A stretch of DNA of 23,787 nt from JBBDYH01 sp040901795. Lineage in GTDB: Bacteria > Planctomycetota > Planctomycetia > Pirellulales > JALHPA01. The stretch's first letter is position 1; the number at the start of each line of letters is the position of its first letter. A program made the translations under genes and the position numbers. Under the pieces are notes generated by a model, which saw only the letters and a program-made list of their open reading frames with translations, had not been told where the DNA came from and made no database searches. This document shows positions 15,913 through 23,787 of this stretch, in pieces. The stretch covers positions 1-23,787 of the forward strand of contig JBBDYH010000086.1 in NCBI GenBank assembly GCA_040901795.1, in the 5' to 3' direction.

Positions 15913-17253
15913 ATGCAACGCCGTCAGTTTCTTCGCCTCGCCGCGGGCACAGCGGCCGCTTCCGTCTCGACGTTGCGCCGAGTGCGCGCCGCCGCAAACG
16001 ACACCGTCAACGTCGCCCTCATCGGTTGCGGGACGCGCGGCATGCACGTCGCGCGGCTGATGCGACAAACCCCTGGCGTGCGCTTCGTCGCCGTCTGCGA
16101 CGTGTACGATCGGAACGCCGCGCGTGCCAAGGAATGGACGGGTGAGAACTGCGTCTCGTACAGCGACTTCCGCAAAGTTCTGGATCGCCAGGACGTCGAT
16201 GCCGTACTAGTCGCCACGCCCGATCACTGGCATGCAATCCCCACCATCCTGGCCTGCCAGGCCGGCAAAGACGTCTACGTCGAAAAGCCGCTGGCCCACA
16301 ACATCCGCGAAGGCCGCGCCATGGTCGAAGCGGCCCGGCGGCACAACCGCATCGTCCAGACGGGCACGCAGCATCGCTCCGCTCCCCACTACGCCGAAGC
16401 CGCGCGGATTGTCCAAAGCGGCGAGCTGGGACCGGTGCGTTTCGTGCGCATCTGGAACTACAACAACCAGTTCCCGGCCGGCTTCAGCCGCAAGCCCGAC
16501 TCCGATCCGCCCGCCGGCCTCGATTGGGATTTCTACCTCGGCCCCGCCCCCACGGTGCCGTTCAATCGCAGCCGCTTTCTCGGCACGTTTCGCTGGTTCT
16601 GGGACTATGCGGGTGGCCTGATCACCGACTTCGGCACGCACCGGTTCGACAGCCTGCACCAGGTGATGAACGTTGACGCGCCGCGCGCCGTCACGGCGAT
16701 GGGCAACCGCTACGAGCTCGACGATGGCCGCGACACGCCCGACATCCTGCAAGCGACCTATGAGTACCCCACGTTCATCCTTAGCTACGAGGCCTGCAAC
16801 CTGAACGCGCACGGCGCCGGTGGCCGGAAGCCCGGCAAGCGCTACTACCGCGCCCGCGGCCCCGACGACCGCCCGCATGGCGAAGCCTACTACGGCACAA
16901 ACGGGACGCTGATCTGTGACCGCATCGGCTTTGAGATCTATCCCGAGATGGAGCCCGGCGCGCGTCCCGCCACCGGCCGCCCCGAATTCCGCAGCAAGCG
17001 CCAAGAAGCCGCGGGTGAAGACGCCACGGCTGAGCATGCCAAGAACTTCATCGAGTGCGTCCGCTCGCGCCAAAAGCCGTCGGCCGACGTCGCCATCGGC
17101 CACCGATCGACCATCGTCCCGCACCTCGGCAACATCGCCTACCGCACCGGCCGCAAAATCCGTTGGGACGCCGAGCTCGAGCAAATCCTCGACGACCCGG
17201 AGGCCACCCAACTCTTATCCCGCCAACCCCGCAAGCCGTGGGATTTGATCTAG
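15913..17253 (+). CDS. Tat-exported Gfo/Idh/MocA family oxidoreductase
   Basis: This 446-residue NAD(P)-dependent oxidoreductase starts with a twin-arginine signal (RRQFLRLAAGTAAAS, 3-17), so it is exported folded with its cofactor. The Rossmann domain has VALIGCGTRG (34-43) and VCDVYDR. The family lysine is in VYVEKPLAHN (EKP 124-126). The C-terminal half has GGLITDFGTHRFD and the planctomycete-typical PPAGLDWDFYLGPAP and RWFWDYAGG stretches. Such proteins are numerous in planctomycetes and are generally thought to act on sugars or inositols; the substrate here is unknown. The start is chosen on the Shine-Dalgarno at 15900 and the Tat motif. It follows the protease by 144 bp containing two palindromic repeats, so a shared transcript is uncertain. 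Confidence 0.9.
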   Translation: MQRRQFLRLAAGTAAASVSTLRRVRAAANDTVNVALIGCGTRGMHVARLMRQTPGVRFVAVCDVYDRNAARAKEWTGENCVSYSDFRKVLDRQDVDAVLVATPDHWHAIPTILACQAGKDVYVEKPLAHNIREGRAMVEAARRHNRIVQTGTQHRSAPHYAEAARIVQSGELGPVRFVRIWNYNNQFPAGFSRKPDSDPPAGLDWDFYLGPAPTVPFNRSRFLGTFRWFWDYAGGLITDFGTHRFDSLHQVMNVDAPRAVTAMGNRYELDDGRDTPDILQATYEYPTFILSYEACNLNAHGAGGRKPGKRYYRARGPDDRPHGEAYYGTNGTLICDRIGFEIYPEMEPGARPATGRPEFRSKRQEAAGEDATAEHAKNFIECVRSRQKPSADVAIGHRSTIVPHLGNIAYRTGRKIRWDAELEQILDDPEATQLLSRQPRKPWDLI

Positions 17254-17512
17254 CTCTCTAGTGGGCGAGTGTACGAGCAAGCCTGCACCGCGCGGATTCT
17301 TGTTTCTGTTCAACACCTCCTACCGAGGGTGTCACCCGGCTGGAGCCCGTGTGGTATGGCCCGTCTGGAATGGTACGATTTGGTGCCGCGAATTTTTTGG
17401 TGAACTACCCAACCGAGAGCTCCCATTGCGCATATCACCTATTGAGCGGTCAAACTGAACCGGCGGGAGAGACCAGTCGAAGGAACGACCGCCGCCATGG
17501 AAAAAGCACCAC

Positions 17513-18157
17513 GTGAACTGGCTGCCACCATTCTTGCTGTCGCATGTCTCGGCTTCGGACGAGGAAGCGATGCGCGAGGTGAAGATGCGAGGCGCACACG
17601 AGGCATTCACGCAACTTGTCCGCCGCTGGGAAACGCCGATCCGTCGATTGTGCATCCGCATGACGGGCGACGAGCACCGGGGTGAAGACCTGACCCAAGA
17701 GACATTCGCGCGCGTGTTTGCCAACCGGCGCCAGTTTGACCCGGCGCGCAAGTTTTCGACGTGGCTTTGGCGAATCGCGCTTAATTTGTGTCGTGAGGAA
17801 GCGCGCCGCAACGGTTGCCGCAGTGAATTGCCGTTGGAAGACGGCGTTGAAGATGTGCATCGAGCGCGATGTGCCATGGCGGTCACTCCTGAAATGCGGC
17901 TGCTGGACGAGGAGCGCGCCGAACTGGTGCGCGGTGCGATCTCCGCACTCCCTGAGATTTATCGAGTCGTCGTCGTCCTGAGGGAATACGAAGGGCTGAA
18001 GTGCCGCGAGATCGCCGAACTGCTGGAGATTCCCGAAGGGACGGTGAAATGGCGAATGGCGGAGGCGCTCACCCAATTGGGCCAAAGCCTGAGAATCCTG
18101 CTTCCCGATGGGGACGAACCCCTGTTGGGAACCGCCACACCGGCGAAAGAAAGGTAA
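17513..18157 (+). CDS. RNA polymerase ECF-type sigma factor
   Basis: This 214-residue sigma-70 family protein has only regions 2 and 4. Region 2 spans about 25-100, with DLTQETFARVFANRRQFDP and FSTWLWRIALNLCREEARR (2.3/2.4, promoter melting and -10 recognition). Region 4 spans about 140-192, with ISALPEIYRVVVVLREYEGLKCREIAELLEIPEGTVKWRM, a helix-turn-helix for the -35. The GTG at 17513 keeps the conserved SDEEAM start of region 1.2/2.1. An ATG at 17570 with GAGG 5 bases upstream is the alternative and would lose it. The anti-sigma gene starts 5 bases after the stop, which is typical of co-regulated pairs. No obvious autoregulated promoter was identified upstream in 17254-17512. Confidence 0.9.
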   Translation: MNWLPPFLLSHVSASDEEAMREVKMRGAHEAFTQLVRRWETPIRRLCIRMTGDEHRGEDLTQETFARVFANRRQFDPARKFSTWLWRIALNLCREEARRNGCRSELPLEDGVEDVHRARCAMAVTPEMRLLDEERAELVRGAISALPEIYRVVVVLREYEGLKCREIAELLEIPEGTVKWRMAEALTQLGQSLRILLPDGDEPLLGTATPAKER

Positions 18158-18162
18158 CGCCC

Positions 18163-18735
18163 GTGGATCATCCGAATCAAGAATGTCTGATCGAGTTCCT
18201 GTATGGAGAACTCCCTCCGGCGCGGCAATCCGAAATTGCTCAGCACGTAGAGATGTGCGACCAGTGTCGCGCGCAACTGGCGTCCTGGGGTCGAGTGCGG
18301 GGCGAATTGCAAACATGGCGGCTACCGCAATCGGTCCCCACCAGGCAAGGCGCTACGTCCTCCGTGTCAGGACTCTGGTGGGCCGTCGCGGCGGTATTGC
18401 TGGTCGGTCTGGGGTTTGGTCTCGCCCGCCTGGGCGCGCCTGTGCCGGCCGATCCCGCTCAAATGCGTGCGGACATGCTGCGACAACTGCGGGCAGAGTT
18501 CCGGCAGCAGTTGGCCGCCGACTTCTCAAAATTTGCCGCCGACCAGTTGGTGCAGCAACAGGACCACCAGCGGGCCCTCAACGAAATGGTGAGGCAGTTT
18601 GAATCACGGCAGCTTCGCGAGTACGTGAGTTTGCGCCGCGACGTGGAAACGGTTGCCCTGCGATCCCAGGAGAGATTCGATCAGCTCGCCGAATTGGCGC
18701 CGTCCGAAACGTCGGCGCAGCCCCTGGATCGTTAA
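18163..18735 (+). CDS. Zinc-finger anti-sigma factor with membrane segment and periplasmic helical domain
   Basis: This 190-residue single-pass membrane protein is read from a GTG at 18163, with GAAAGG 8 bases upstream. The cytoplasmic N-terminus holds the ZAS-type motif HVEMCDQC (His 28, Cys 32, Cys 35) with an upstream Cys 8, which in this family binds zinc and the cognate sigma factor. A hydrophobic segment (about 70-90) crosses the inner membrane. The remaining roughly 100 residues are Gln/Arg/Glu-rich and helical, very likely a coiled coil (about 98-178), and would sit outside the membrane as a sensor or oligomerisation part. The placement right behind the sigma gene strongly suggests it inhibits that protein. 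The inducing signal is unknown. Confidence 0.87.
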   Translation: MDHPNQECLIEFLYGELPPARQSEIAQHVEMCDQCRAQLASWGRVRGELQTWRLPQSVPTRQGATSSVSGLWWAVAAVLLVGLGFGLARLGAPVPADPAQMRADMLRQLRAEFRQQLAADFSKFAADQLVQQQDHQRALNEMVRQFESRQLREYVSLRRDVETVALRSQERFDQLAELAPSETSAQPLDR

Positions 18736-18796
18736 CTTGAAAGAACCACTTCTCACCGCCGTTACATTAACCGCCATACAAATAAAGGGCACTACC

Positions 18797-19618
18797 ATGA
18801 ACTCTCGACATACCATGGCGCGTCGCGCCGCCGCCTTTCTGGCGACGGCGCTGCCGATCCTCATCACCGGTCATGGCAAGGCCGATGAAGTCCGACTCGA
18901 TCTGCAATTCCGCGGCATCTACTCCCGCTTGCCATCGTACCGGCCGATTCAGCTTCACCTGGATCTGGACAAGCCTGTGGGCATCACGAAACTGCCACCG
19001 AACTTGCTGGCTCCGCGCTATGGAAAGCTCAAGCTCGGTCCCAGGGAGTCGCCGAACCGCTATTACATTGTCTTGGACAGGCCGCCGGGTCTGGAACCTC
19101 GTCTGTTCGTGGACGCTAACGGCAATGGTGACCTTACGGATGACCCTCCCGCCGAGTGGCGGCGCAGTTTGGCCGGCCGCACCTACCTGGGGGGCGCCAC
19201 GCTCGCCGTATTTTACGGTGTGGAAATGCTGCCGCTGCACGTGAACATGTACTACTGCGTGGACGGCAACGAAGGTGCCCTGTGTTACTTCCGGGACTAC
19301 GCCCGAGTCGGGAAGGTAACGCTGAGTGAAAAAATCTACGATGCCGTGCTTACCGACGATCAGGTTTGTGGCGATTTCCGGGATTCCGGGGTCGCGGCCG
19401 CACCCGCGCTCTTGATCGTCGATCTGAATGGCGACGGCAGCTTCCATCCCAGGGACGAAGGGTTCCCGGTCAACAAGCCGTTCAACGTTGGCGGCGCCAC
19501 CTACGAAATCAAGGAAATGACCCCCTCCGGCAGTTCGTTCAAGCTCGTCAAGTCTTCTCGAGTTGTCCCGGATTCTAAGCCCCGCGCCCTGCCTTTCATG
19601 AAACAAGAATCCTACTGA
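18797..19618 (+). CDS. Secreted protein with two calcium-loop-like motifs, paralogue of the next gene
   Basis: I do not recognise a named family for this 273-residue protein. A signal peptide (MNSRHTMARR, then a hydrophobic run to about residue 24, cleavage near GKADE) implies export. The body carries DANGNGDLTDD (106-116) and DLNGDGSFHPRDE (209-221), spaced like EF-hand or dockerin calcium loops. It also has GPRESP (81-86) and a C-terminal PFNVGGATYEIKEMTPSGSSF block. All these elements recur in the following gene, so the two are paralogues. The ATG at 18797 follows AAAGGG at 7 bases. A 61-bp gap separates it from the anti-sigma gene, so it is probably in the same operon, although a weak internal promoter there cannot be excluded. 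Confidence 0.78.
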   Translation: MNSRHTMARRAAAFLATALPILITGHGKADEVRLDLQFRGIYSRLPSYRPIQLHLDLDKPVGITKLPPNLLAPRYGKLKLGPRESPNRYYIVLDRPPGLEPRLFVDANGNGDLTDDPPAEWRRSLAGRTYLGGATLAVFYGVEMLPLHVNMYYCVDGNEGALCYFRDYARVGKVTLSEKIYDAVLTDDQVCGDFRDSGVAAAPALLIVDLNGDGSFHPRDEGFPVNKPFNVGGATYEIKEMTPSGSSFKLVKSSRVVPDSKPRALPFMKQESY

Positions 19619-19629
19619 AAGCAACGCCG

Positions 19630-21156
19630 ATGAGAACCAAAACGCACATCCTGCTCTCCCTTTCGATATGGGCCGCAATGGCACTGGCGATGACGGCCCC
19701 CTTCGCGCTGGCTGACGGCCCGGCGATGCAAAAGCAGAAACAGGCGCCGGGGTCAGCCCGAAAAGGAAGTTCTTCCATTCGAATGGAGTCGTCTAAAGGC
19801 ATTCGACCGCCGGGGGGCGAGGGGGAACGATCAGGCTCCGGTCGCATTGGCCCAGGATCGGCCAACAAATCCACTCCTAACGGCGGCTCCTTCAATCGCA
19901 ATGCAGGGGGCCCCGTACAGCCCATCGGGCCTCCTCAGGAGGTCAAGCTCGAATTGATTCCCAGCGGAGCCTCCGCACGGTTTTACTATCACTTCACACA
20001 GCGCCTGAAACTCGACGACGAACGGCCGGCAGGAATCAAGAAGCTTCCGGCCGATCTGTCCGTGGACAGCGCCCCGCTGTTCGGCAAACTGCAGCGTGGC
20101 CCGCGGGAATCGCCCACGACTTTCCACGTGGTGATCTACACGCCGCAGGGGAAGCCGGACCGATTGCTGGTAGACACCAACAGCAACGGCGACTTGGCCG
20201 ACGATCCCCCGACGGTTTGGGAGCGGCGCCGCACGACCTTGCACCTGGCGGATGGTGATCAAGATGTCTCGTACTACTACGGCGGAGCCATGCTCGATGT
20301 TCCCTGCGATAAGGGAACGCTCCCCCTGCACATGCTGTTGGCGTATCACCTTGACAAGAATGATCCGCAGCGCGATGAAGACCACCTGATCTGGTGCCAG
20401 GATTACGCCCCCAGCGGCAAAGTCCGTTTGGGCACAAAGGCCTACCAGGCGTTGATGGTGGACAGTTTCGGGATCGGCGATTATCGTGGCCGCCTCGGCG
20501 CGGGACCTCCCATCCGTCTGGGCCTGGATTTGAATCGTGACGGACGATTCGATCCACGCGGCGAACTCTTTCCCGTCTACCAACCGTTCAACGTCGGCGG
20601 CGTGACTTACGAAATCATGGGCATGACTCCATCGGGAACCTCGTTTCAGATCGTCAAATCGGCGAAGACCGCCGCCGCGACGTGGCCGCCGCCAATTCCC
20701 CGCGGTCTGATGGAAGGCGCCGCAGAGCCCTTTCAAGCCACGACGACCGACGAAAAACTGGTGAAGTTCCCGCAGCACTACAAGGGGAAACTGGTCCTCT
20801 TGTATTTCTGGTCGACCGCCTCGGAGCCGAGCGTGGCGGAGTTGTCGAACCTGGCGGCTGCTTATAAAAAGTTCCAGTCGCGCGGCTTCGAGGTGCTCGG
20901 CGTGAGCCTTGATCAGGCCAGTCTCGGTGACACGCTCGCCCGGTTCACGCACGACAATAAGCTCTCCTGGCCGCAGATTTGCGATGGCCAGGCGTGGGAA
21001 GGCGAACTGGCGACGAAGTACTTTGTGCAATCACTCCCTCGCGCGATCCTCGTGGATGGCACGAGCGGCTTGTTCCTCGCCAATGACAATGACCTGCGCG
21101 GAAGCAACCTGGCCCAGACCCTCGAAGACGCGCTGGCCAGGAAGGGCCAAAAATAG
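19630..21156 (+). CDS. Secreted fusion of the paralogous calcium-loop-like domain to a redox-inactive thioredoxin fold
   Basis: This 508-residue exported protein has a signal peptide (to about residue 29), a low-complexity Gly/Ser/Pro-rich linker (30-100), and a domain paralogous to the preceding protein (about 103-345). That domain has GPRESP at 157-162, DTNSNGDLADD from 182, DLNRDGRFDPRGE from 300 and PFNVGGVTYEIMGMTPSG from 319. The C-terminal domain (about 367-506) has the TlpA/peroxiredoxin-like thioredoxin fold: KGKLVLLYFWSTASEPSVAEL, VLGVSLDQA, and the cis-proline in SLPRAILVDG. The usual CxxC is SEPS (398-401), so both redox cysteines are gone. Classic thiol oxidoreductase activity is therefore unlikely; binding or structural use is more plausible. 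It starts 11 bp after the previous stop. Confidence 0.82.
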   Translation: MRTKTHILLSLSIWAAMALAMTAPFALADGPAMQKQKQAPGSARKGSSSIRMESSKGIRPPGGEGERSGSGRIGPGSANKSTPNGGSFNRNAGGPVQPIGPPQEVKLELIPSGASARFYYHFTQRLKLDDERPAGIKKLPADLSVDSAPLFGKLQRGPRESPTTFHVVIYTPQGKPDRLLVDTNSNGDLADDPPTVWERRRTTLHLADGDQDVSYYYGGAMLDVPCDKGTLPLHMLLAYHLDKNDPQRDEDHLIWCQDYAPSGKVRLGTKAYQALMVDSFGIGDYRGRLGAGPPIRLGLDLNRDGRFDPRGELFPVYQPFNVGGVTYEIMGMTPSGTSFQIVKSAKTAAATWPPPIPRGLMEGAAEPFQATTTDEKLVKFPQHYKGKLVLLYFWSTASEPSVAELSNLAAAYKKFQSRGFEVLGVSLDQASLGDTLARFTHDNKLSWPQICDGQAWEGELATKYFVQSLPRAILVDGTSGLFLANDNDLRGSNLAQTLEDALARKGQK

Positions 21157-21220
21157 CCTCGAAGAAAAGGCCGCTAGAAATTGGAGCCAAACGACTGTTC
21201 CCTCAGTCCGCGGAGCAACG

Positions 21221-22156
21221 ATGAAAACAACAGCATTTACTGGCCTCCTCTCAACGATCGCTGAAGCGATCGCCGTGTCCGTGCTCGCTCTCTCGGCCGC
21301 GCTTGGTGGTGAGCCGCCGGCAGAACGAGAAGCTGCTACAACGCAAAGTGCTTCGGACACTGCCGCCGGTTTTGCGCAGTCGCGCCGCGCAGCGCGCGGA
21401 ATCGCAATCGCGCAAGCGGGAGGGTCCGGGGGTGGGACGCGTGGGGTTGGCAGCGGGGGAGGATTCGTGGGGCCGCGGGGGAGCTACAGCTTTTCCAGTC
21501 AAGGCACGACTTACGACGACCCTGCGGTGATCGTGACCCAGCCGATGAGCGCCCAGGTGCAGGCTGAATGGAAAGAAGATCTCAGCGTCATGGATAAACT
21601 GCTCGGCGACGAGATCGTCCGTGTTAGCGGCGAATCGGTCCCGCAGGCGATGGGTATCCGGCTCACTCTACTCGGGCATGCCGGATCGATGTATCTGGAG
21701 GGCTGCGGCGCAGTCTTCAGCTATGGGGTGAATCTGCCGCTGGCCGCTGGGAAGGGGGTCGCCAAGGTAGAACAACCGCCCAACAATTCAGTCTCCGCCT
21801 GGCAGCGCGCGAAGGACGAAATCGCCAGGGGATGGGCGGACGCCGGTGGGCAGCGTGCCCCGCTGGGGGCCCCGCCTGCGATCGCTTCTGGACACACGAC
21901 GTTTCGCCGAACCAGGTTTGACCACGCTAAGTTGGACGAGTTGGTAAGCGCTATCGTAAGGCAATTGGCTGAGGCTAAGAACATCCGCCATCTCAGGGAA
22001 GGCGAGTTCGTCATTGTCACGGTGGCGGGCTTCGACGACGCCGGTGCGCCGGTGCGATTGACGCTCAAAGTCAGCAAGTCCGACATCGGCAAGGCAGCCA
22101 ACGGAACGCTCACACCGCAGGACTTCAAATCGTGCATCGGCCTCCGAATTGGCTGA
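21221..22156 (+). CDS. Secreted glycine-rich-linker protein of unknown function in the ECF operon
   Basis: I cannot assign a family to this 311-residue protein. It has a hydrophobic signal (about 8-28), a polar stretch, and a Gly-rich linker (67-86). A first folded block (about 110-180) contains SVMDKLLGDEI, MGIRLTLLGHAGSMYLEGCGAVFSYGVNLPL. A second block (about 185-311) has a helix-rich part and VTVAGFDDAGAPVRLTLKVSKSDI. The start ATG 21221 follows GGAG with 5 bases of spacing. In-frame codons further upstream merely overlap the previous gene in a different frame. It lies 64 bp after the thioredoxin-fold gene on the same strand, so it is likely part of the same transcript. An envelope location is inferred from the signal only. 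Confidence 0.75.
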   Translation: MKTTAFTGLLSTIAEAIAVSVLALSAALGGEPPAEREAATTQSASDTAAGFAQSRRAARGIAIAQAGGSGGGTRGVGSGGGFVGPRGSYSFSSQGTTYDDPAVIVTQPMSAQVQAEWKEDLSVMDKLLGDEIVRVSGESVPQAMGIRLTLLGHAGSMYLEGCGAVFSYGVNLPLAAGKGVAKVEQPPNNSVSAWQRAKDEIARGWADAGGQRAPLGAPPAIASGHTTFRRTRFDHAKLDELVSAIVRQLAEAKNIRHLREGEFVIVTVAGFDDAGAPVRLTLKVSKSDIGKAANGTLTPQDFKSCIGLRIG

Positions 22157-22768
22157 CATGTAGCAGGCGCTCCACTTATCGATCGACGCTAGCGAATGCC
22201 GTGTCCGTCCATTGGTTCAACCGATAGCGGAAGGAATAGTCGGGGCGACAAGACGGCAATTGAACTTTTCTTACGCGGTGTCCGAATGATAGCGGAGCGA
22301 TTAGCCGTTGCGGCCCAATGACTTGTGACGCTTCCCAGACGAATTCTCATCTCCAGCGAGTGCCGACATATGCGAAGATGACCGGGGTCGTCTCTGAATC
22401 TGCAGTTGGTGCTGAGTCCGGAGTATCTGTAGGTTTTCTGCCGGCAATTGCAGCCTGCGTGGACGCCGTGCGCGCCTCTCGCGATTCTTTCGCAGGCTTA
22501 TATTGTGTCGAAGGCAAAAAACTAGCAACAAACGCCATTCGCCTATCTCCCCCCACACGCCGAACCCCGAACATCGGGCGGGCAAGGGCCCGATAAACCG
22601 TGCAAAGTTGTTCGACGATTCTCTGGCAAGCCTTAGAATCGGGCGGACGTGGGATTAAAATTGCTATCAGTTGGCGCTTAGCGCTGGTGGCAAGTATATT
22701 GCGGCGATCGGCCGGGTGGACGAGTCCGCGGTGGACTGGGCCGCGTGAACGTTTGTTTCGAGGCTACG
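22157..22768. other. Intergenic region before the alpha/beta hydrolase
   Basis: About 610 bp without a supported gene. Short frames at 22318-22596 (plus) and 22301-22585 or 22347-22574 (minus) overlap one another, lack recognisable motifs and have no clear ribosome binding sites. A promoter candidate lies near the right end. Base composition is less GC-rich in places than in the coding parts. Confidence 0.45.
22671..22700 (+). promoter_or_regulatory. Candidate promoter for the alpha/beta hydrolase
   Basis: TTGGCG (22671-22676) and TATATT (22695-22700) are 18 bp apart, about 70 bases upstream of ATG 22769. Four and five of six positions respectively match the sigma-70 consensus. This is a pattern match only. 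Confidence 0.35.
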
Positions 22769-23680
22769 ATGAGTATTTCATTGGAAGTGAGGATCGCCGG
22801 CGCGCTGCTTGTGTTTGCCGCGGGCGCGACGGCTGGAACGGCGCTGGCCGCAGAACCAACGCCAAGTCTGGCCAATTATCGCTATGGGCCGCATGAACGG
22901 AACGTGCTTGATCTTTGGATGGCGAAGTCCCAGCGGCCGGCGCCGCTGCTGGCGTTCTTTCACGGCGGCGGCTTTGACAGCGGGGATAAGAAGATGATTG
23001 ACCCCGGGCTGATCAGGCGGATGGCCGACTCGGGGATTTCCGTGATGGCGGTGAACTACCGCCTGACGCCGCAAGCCAAATATCCGGAGCACTACCTTGA
23101 TTGCGCGCGGGCGATTCAGACGGCGCGGGTTAATCACGAAGTATGGAACGTCGACCCGGAGCGGGTGGCCGCAACGGGCCCGTCGGCAGGGGGCGTGATC
23201 TCGCTGTGGCTGGCGTTTCACGTTGATCTGGCTGACGCGAAGAGCGCCGACCCGGTGTTGCGAGAATCGACCCGCTTGCGATGCGCGGCGGTGATCGACA
23301 CGCCGGCCAGTCTTGACCCGCGCGACATGCGAAAGTGGATTGGCGAGCGGGCGATCGAGCACCGGTTCTTCCGCGGCGCGTTTTTTGGCCTCACGCCTGA
23401 GCAGGTTAACACGCCGGCTGGGTTGAAGCGGTTCGTCGAGGCGTCGCCGCTCAGCTATCTCACGGCGGACGACCCGCCGGTGTACGCCTTCCACCATGGG
23501 CCCAAGGAGGTGCCGACGGACATTTCGGTTACTGACGCGGTGCACCATTACAACTCGGGCGTTCACTTGAAGGAGCGGATGGACCAGTTGAAGCTCGAGT
23601 GCGTGCTGGTGAACATCCATGACGTGAAGGACGGCGATGGCGGGCCGGCTGCGTTTGTTGAGAGGCGTTTGGCGAACTGA
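22769..23680 (+). CDS. Secreted alpha/beta hydrolase (esterase/lipase-like, BD-FAE type)
   Basis: This 303-residue exported hydrolase has a signal peptide (hydrophobic 9-27, cleavage near LAAEP). The core shows the oxyanion-hole HGGG (65-68), VNYRL, and the nucleophile elbow ATGPSAGG with Ser 139, as in carboxylesterases and feruloyl or acetylxylan esterases of this fold. DDPPVYAFHHG near 234-244 matches the strand that carries the acid residue (Asp 235). The usual late histidine in a GxGHG-type turn is not clear; His 284 in VNIHDVKDGDGG is the nearest candidate, so activity is not certain. ATG 22769 follows GAGG by 5 bases; a GTG at 22745 is less likely. It is separated from the ECF cluster by about 610 bp and is probably independent. 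Confidence 0.85.
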   Translation: MSISLEVRIAGALLVFAAGATAGTALAAEPTPSLANYRYGPHERNVLDLWMAKSQRPAPLLAFFHGGGFDSGDKKMIDPGLIRRMADSGISVMAVNYRLTPQAKYPEHYLDCARAIQTARVNHEVWNVDPERVAATGPSAGGVISLWLAFHVDLADAKSADPVLRESTRLRCAAVIDTPASLDPRDMRKWIGERAIEHRFFRGAFFGLTPEQVNTPAGLKRFVEASPLSYLTADDPPVYAFHHGPKEVPTDISVTDAVHHYNSGVHLKERMDQLKLECVLVNIHDVKDGDGGPAAFVERRLAN

Positions 23681-23751
23681 GTGGAAGTGGTCTTGGCTAC
23701 TCCGTTGCGCTTGGCGGGTGAGAAGGGACAAATGCTCGACGCCCGACTTCG

Positions 23752-23775
23752 GGGGTTGGAAAAGGGGTTGGAAAA
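23752..23775. repeat. Perfect tandem 12-bp purine-rich repeat at window edge
   Basis: GGGGTTGGAAAA occurs twice back to back (23752-23763 and 23764-23775), followed by more G-rich sequence. The window ends before its context can be seen. Confidence 0.5.
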
Positions 23776-23787
23776 GAGGGGGGCGGA

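Noticed and set aside
17497..17685. Short frame starting with ATG at 17497, just before the sigma factor
   Set aside because: It overlaps the sigma gene out of frame and has no motif.
22301..22596. Small genes on either strand before the alpha/beta hydrolase
   Set aside because: Overlapping frames on both strands, no motif, no ribosome binding site, mixed composition.

Overview
The window looks like chromosomal DNA from a GC-rich planctomycete, probably of the Pirellulales type. Four things suggest this. A very large secreted protease carries the N-terminal FESLEDRRLLSA motif typical of planctomycete giant extracellular proteins and ends in a dockerin-like module. There is a Tat-exported Gfo/Idh/MocA oxidoreductase. 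There is a SUMF1-domain protein. The spaces between genes carry several families of short palindromic repeats. No phage, insertion sequence, CRISPR array, rRNA or tRNA gene was recognised.

Layout, left half. A SUMF1-domain gene on the minus strand (43-621) stops halfway through its domain. Next come two divergent phosphohexomutases: a PGM2/PgcA-type enzyme on minus (755-2593) and a GlmM-type enzyme on plus (2705-4054). A one-base-overlapping DUF433/DUF5615 toxin-antitoxin-like pair (4066-4655, minus) lies just downstream of serS (4709-5986, minus). An M20 dipeptidase (6171-7538, minus) follows a roughly 150-bp palindromic intergenic repeat. Divergent to it is a variant clpS (7794-8150, plus), which converges on a DapL-like aminotransferase (8275-9507, minus). 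Copies of a palindromic REP-like element lie on both sides of the aminotransferase gene.

Layout, right half. All genes here are on the plus strand. A 1944-residue subtilisin-family protease (9934-15768) has a P-domain, Ig-like domains, five pre-peptidase C-terminal (PPC) repeats spaced exactly 363 bp apart, and a dockerin-like end. A repeat element is translated into its C-terminal tail. It is followed by a Gfo/Idh/MocA oxidoreductase (15913-17253). Next is a five-gene cluster: ECF sigma factor, zinc-finger anti-sigma factor with one membrane segment and a periplasmic helix, two paralogous secreted proteins with calcium-loop-like motifs (the second fused to a thioredoxin fold whose CxxC has become SEPS), and a glycine-rich secreted protein of unknown function. 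A secreted alpha/beta hydrolase (22769-23680) closes the window.

Housekeeping functions (sugar phosphate isomerisation, seryl-tRNA charging, diaminopimelate synthesis, proteolysis adaptor) fill the left half. Surface and envelope functions fill the right half. The best candidate for an undescribed system is the ECF sigma/anti-sigma cluster at 17513-22156 with its redox-dead thioredoxin fusion. The ClpS variant lacking the N-degron-binding histidine is the second most interesting item.
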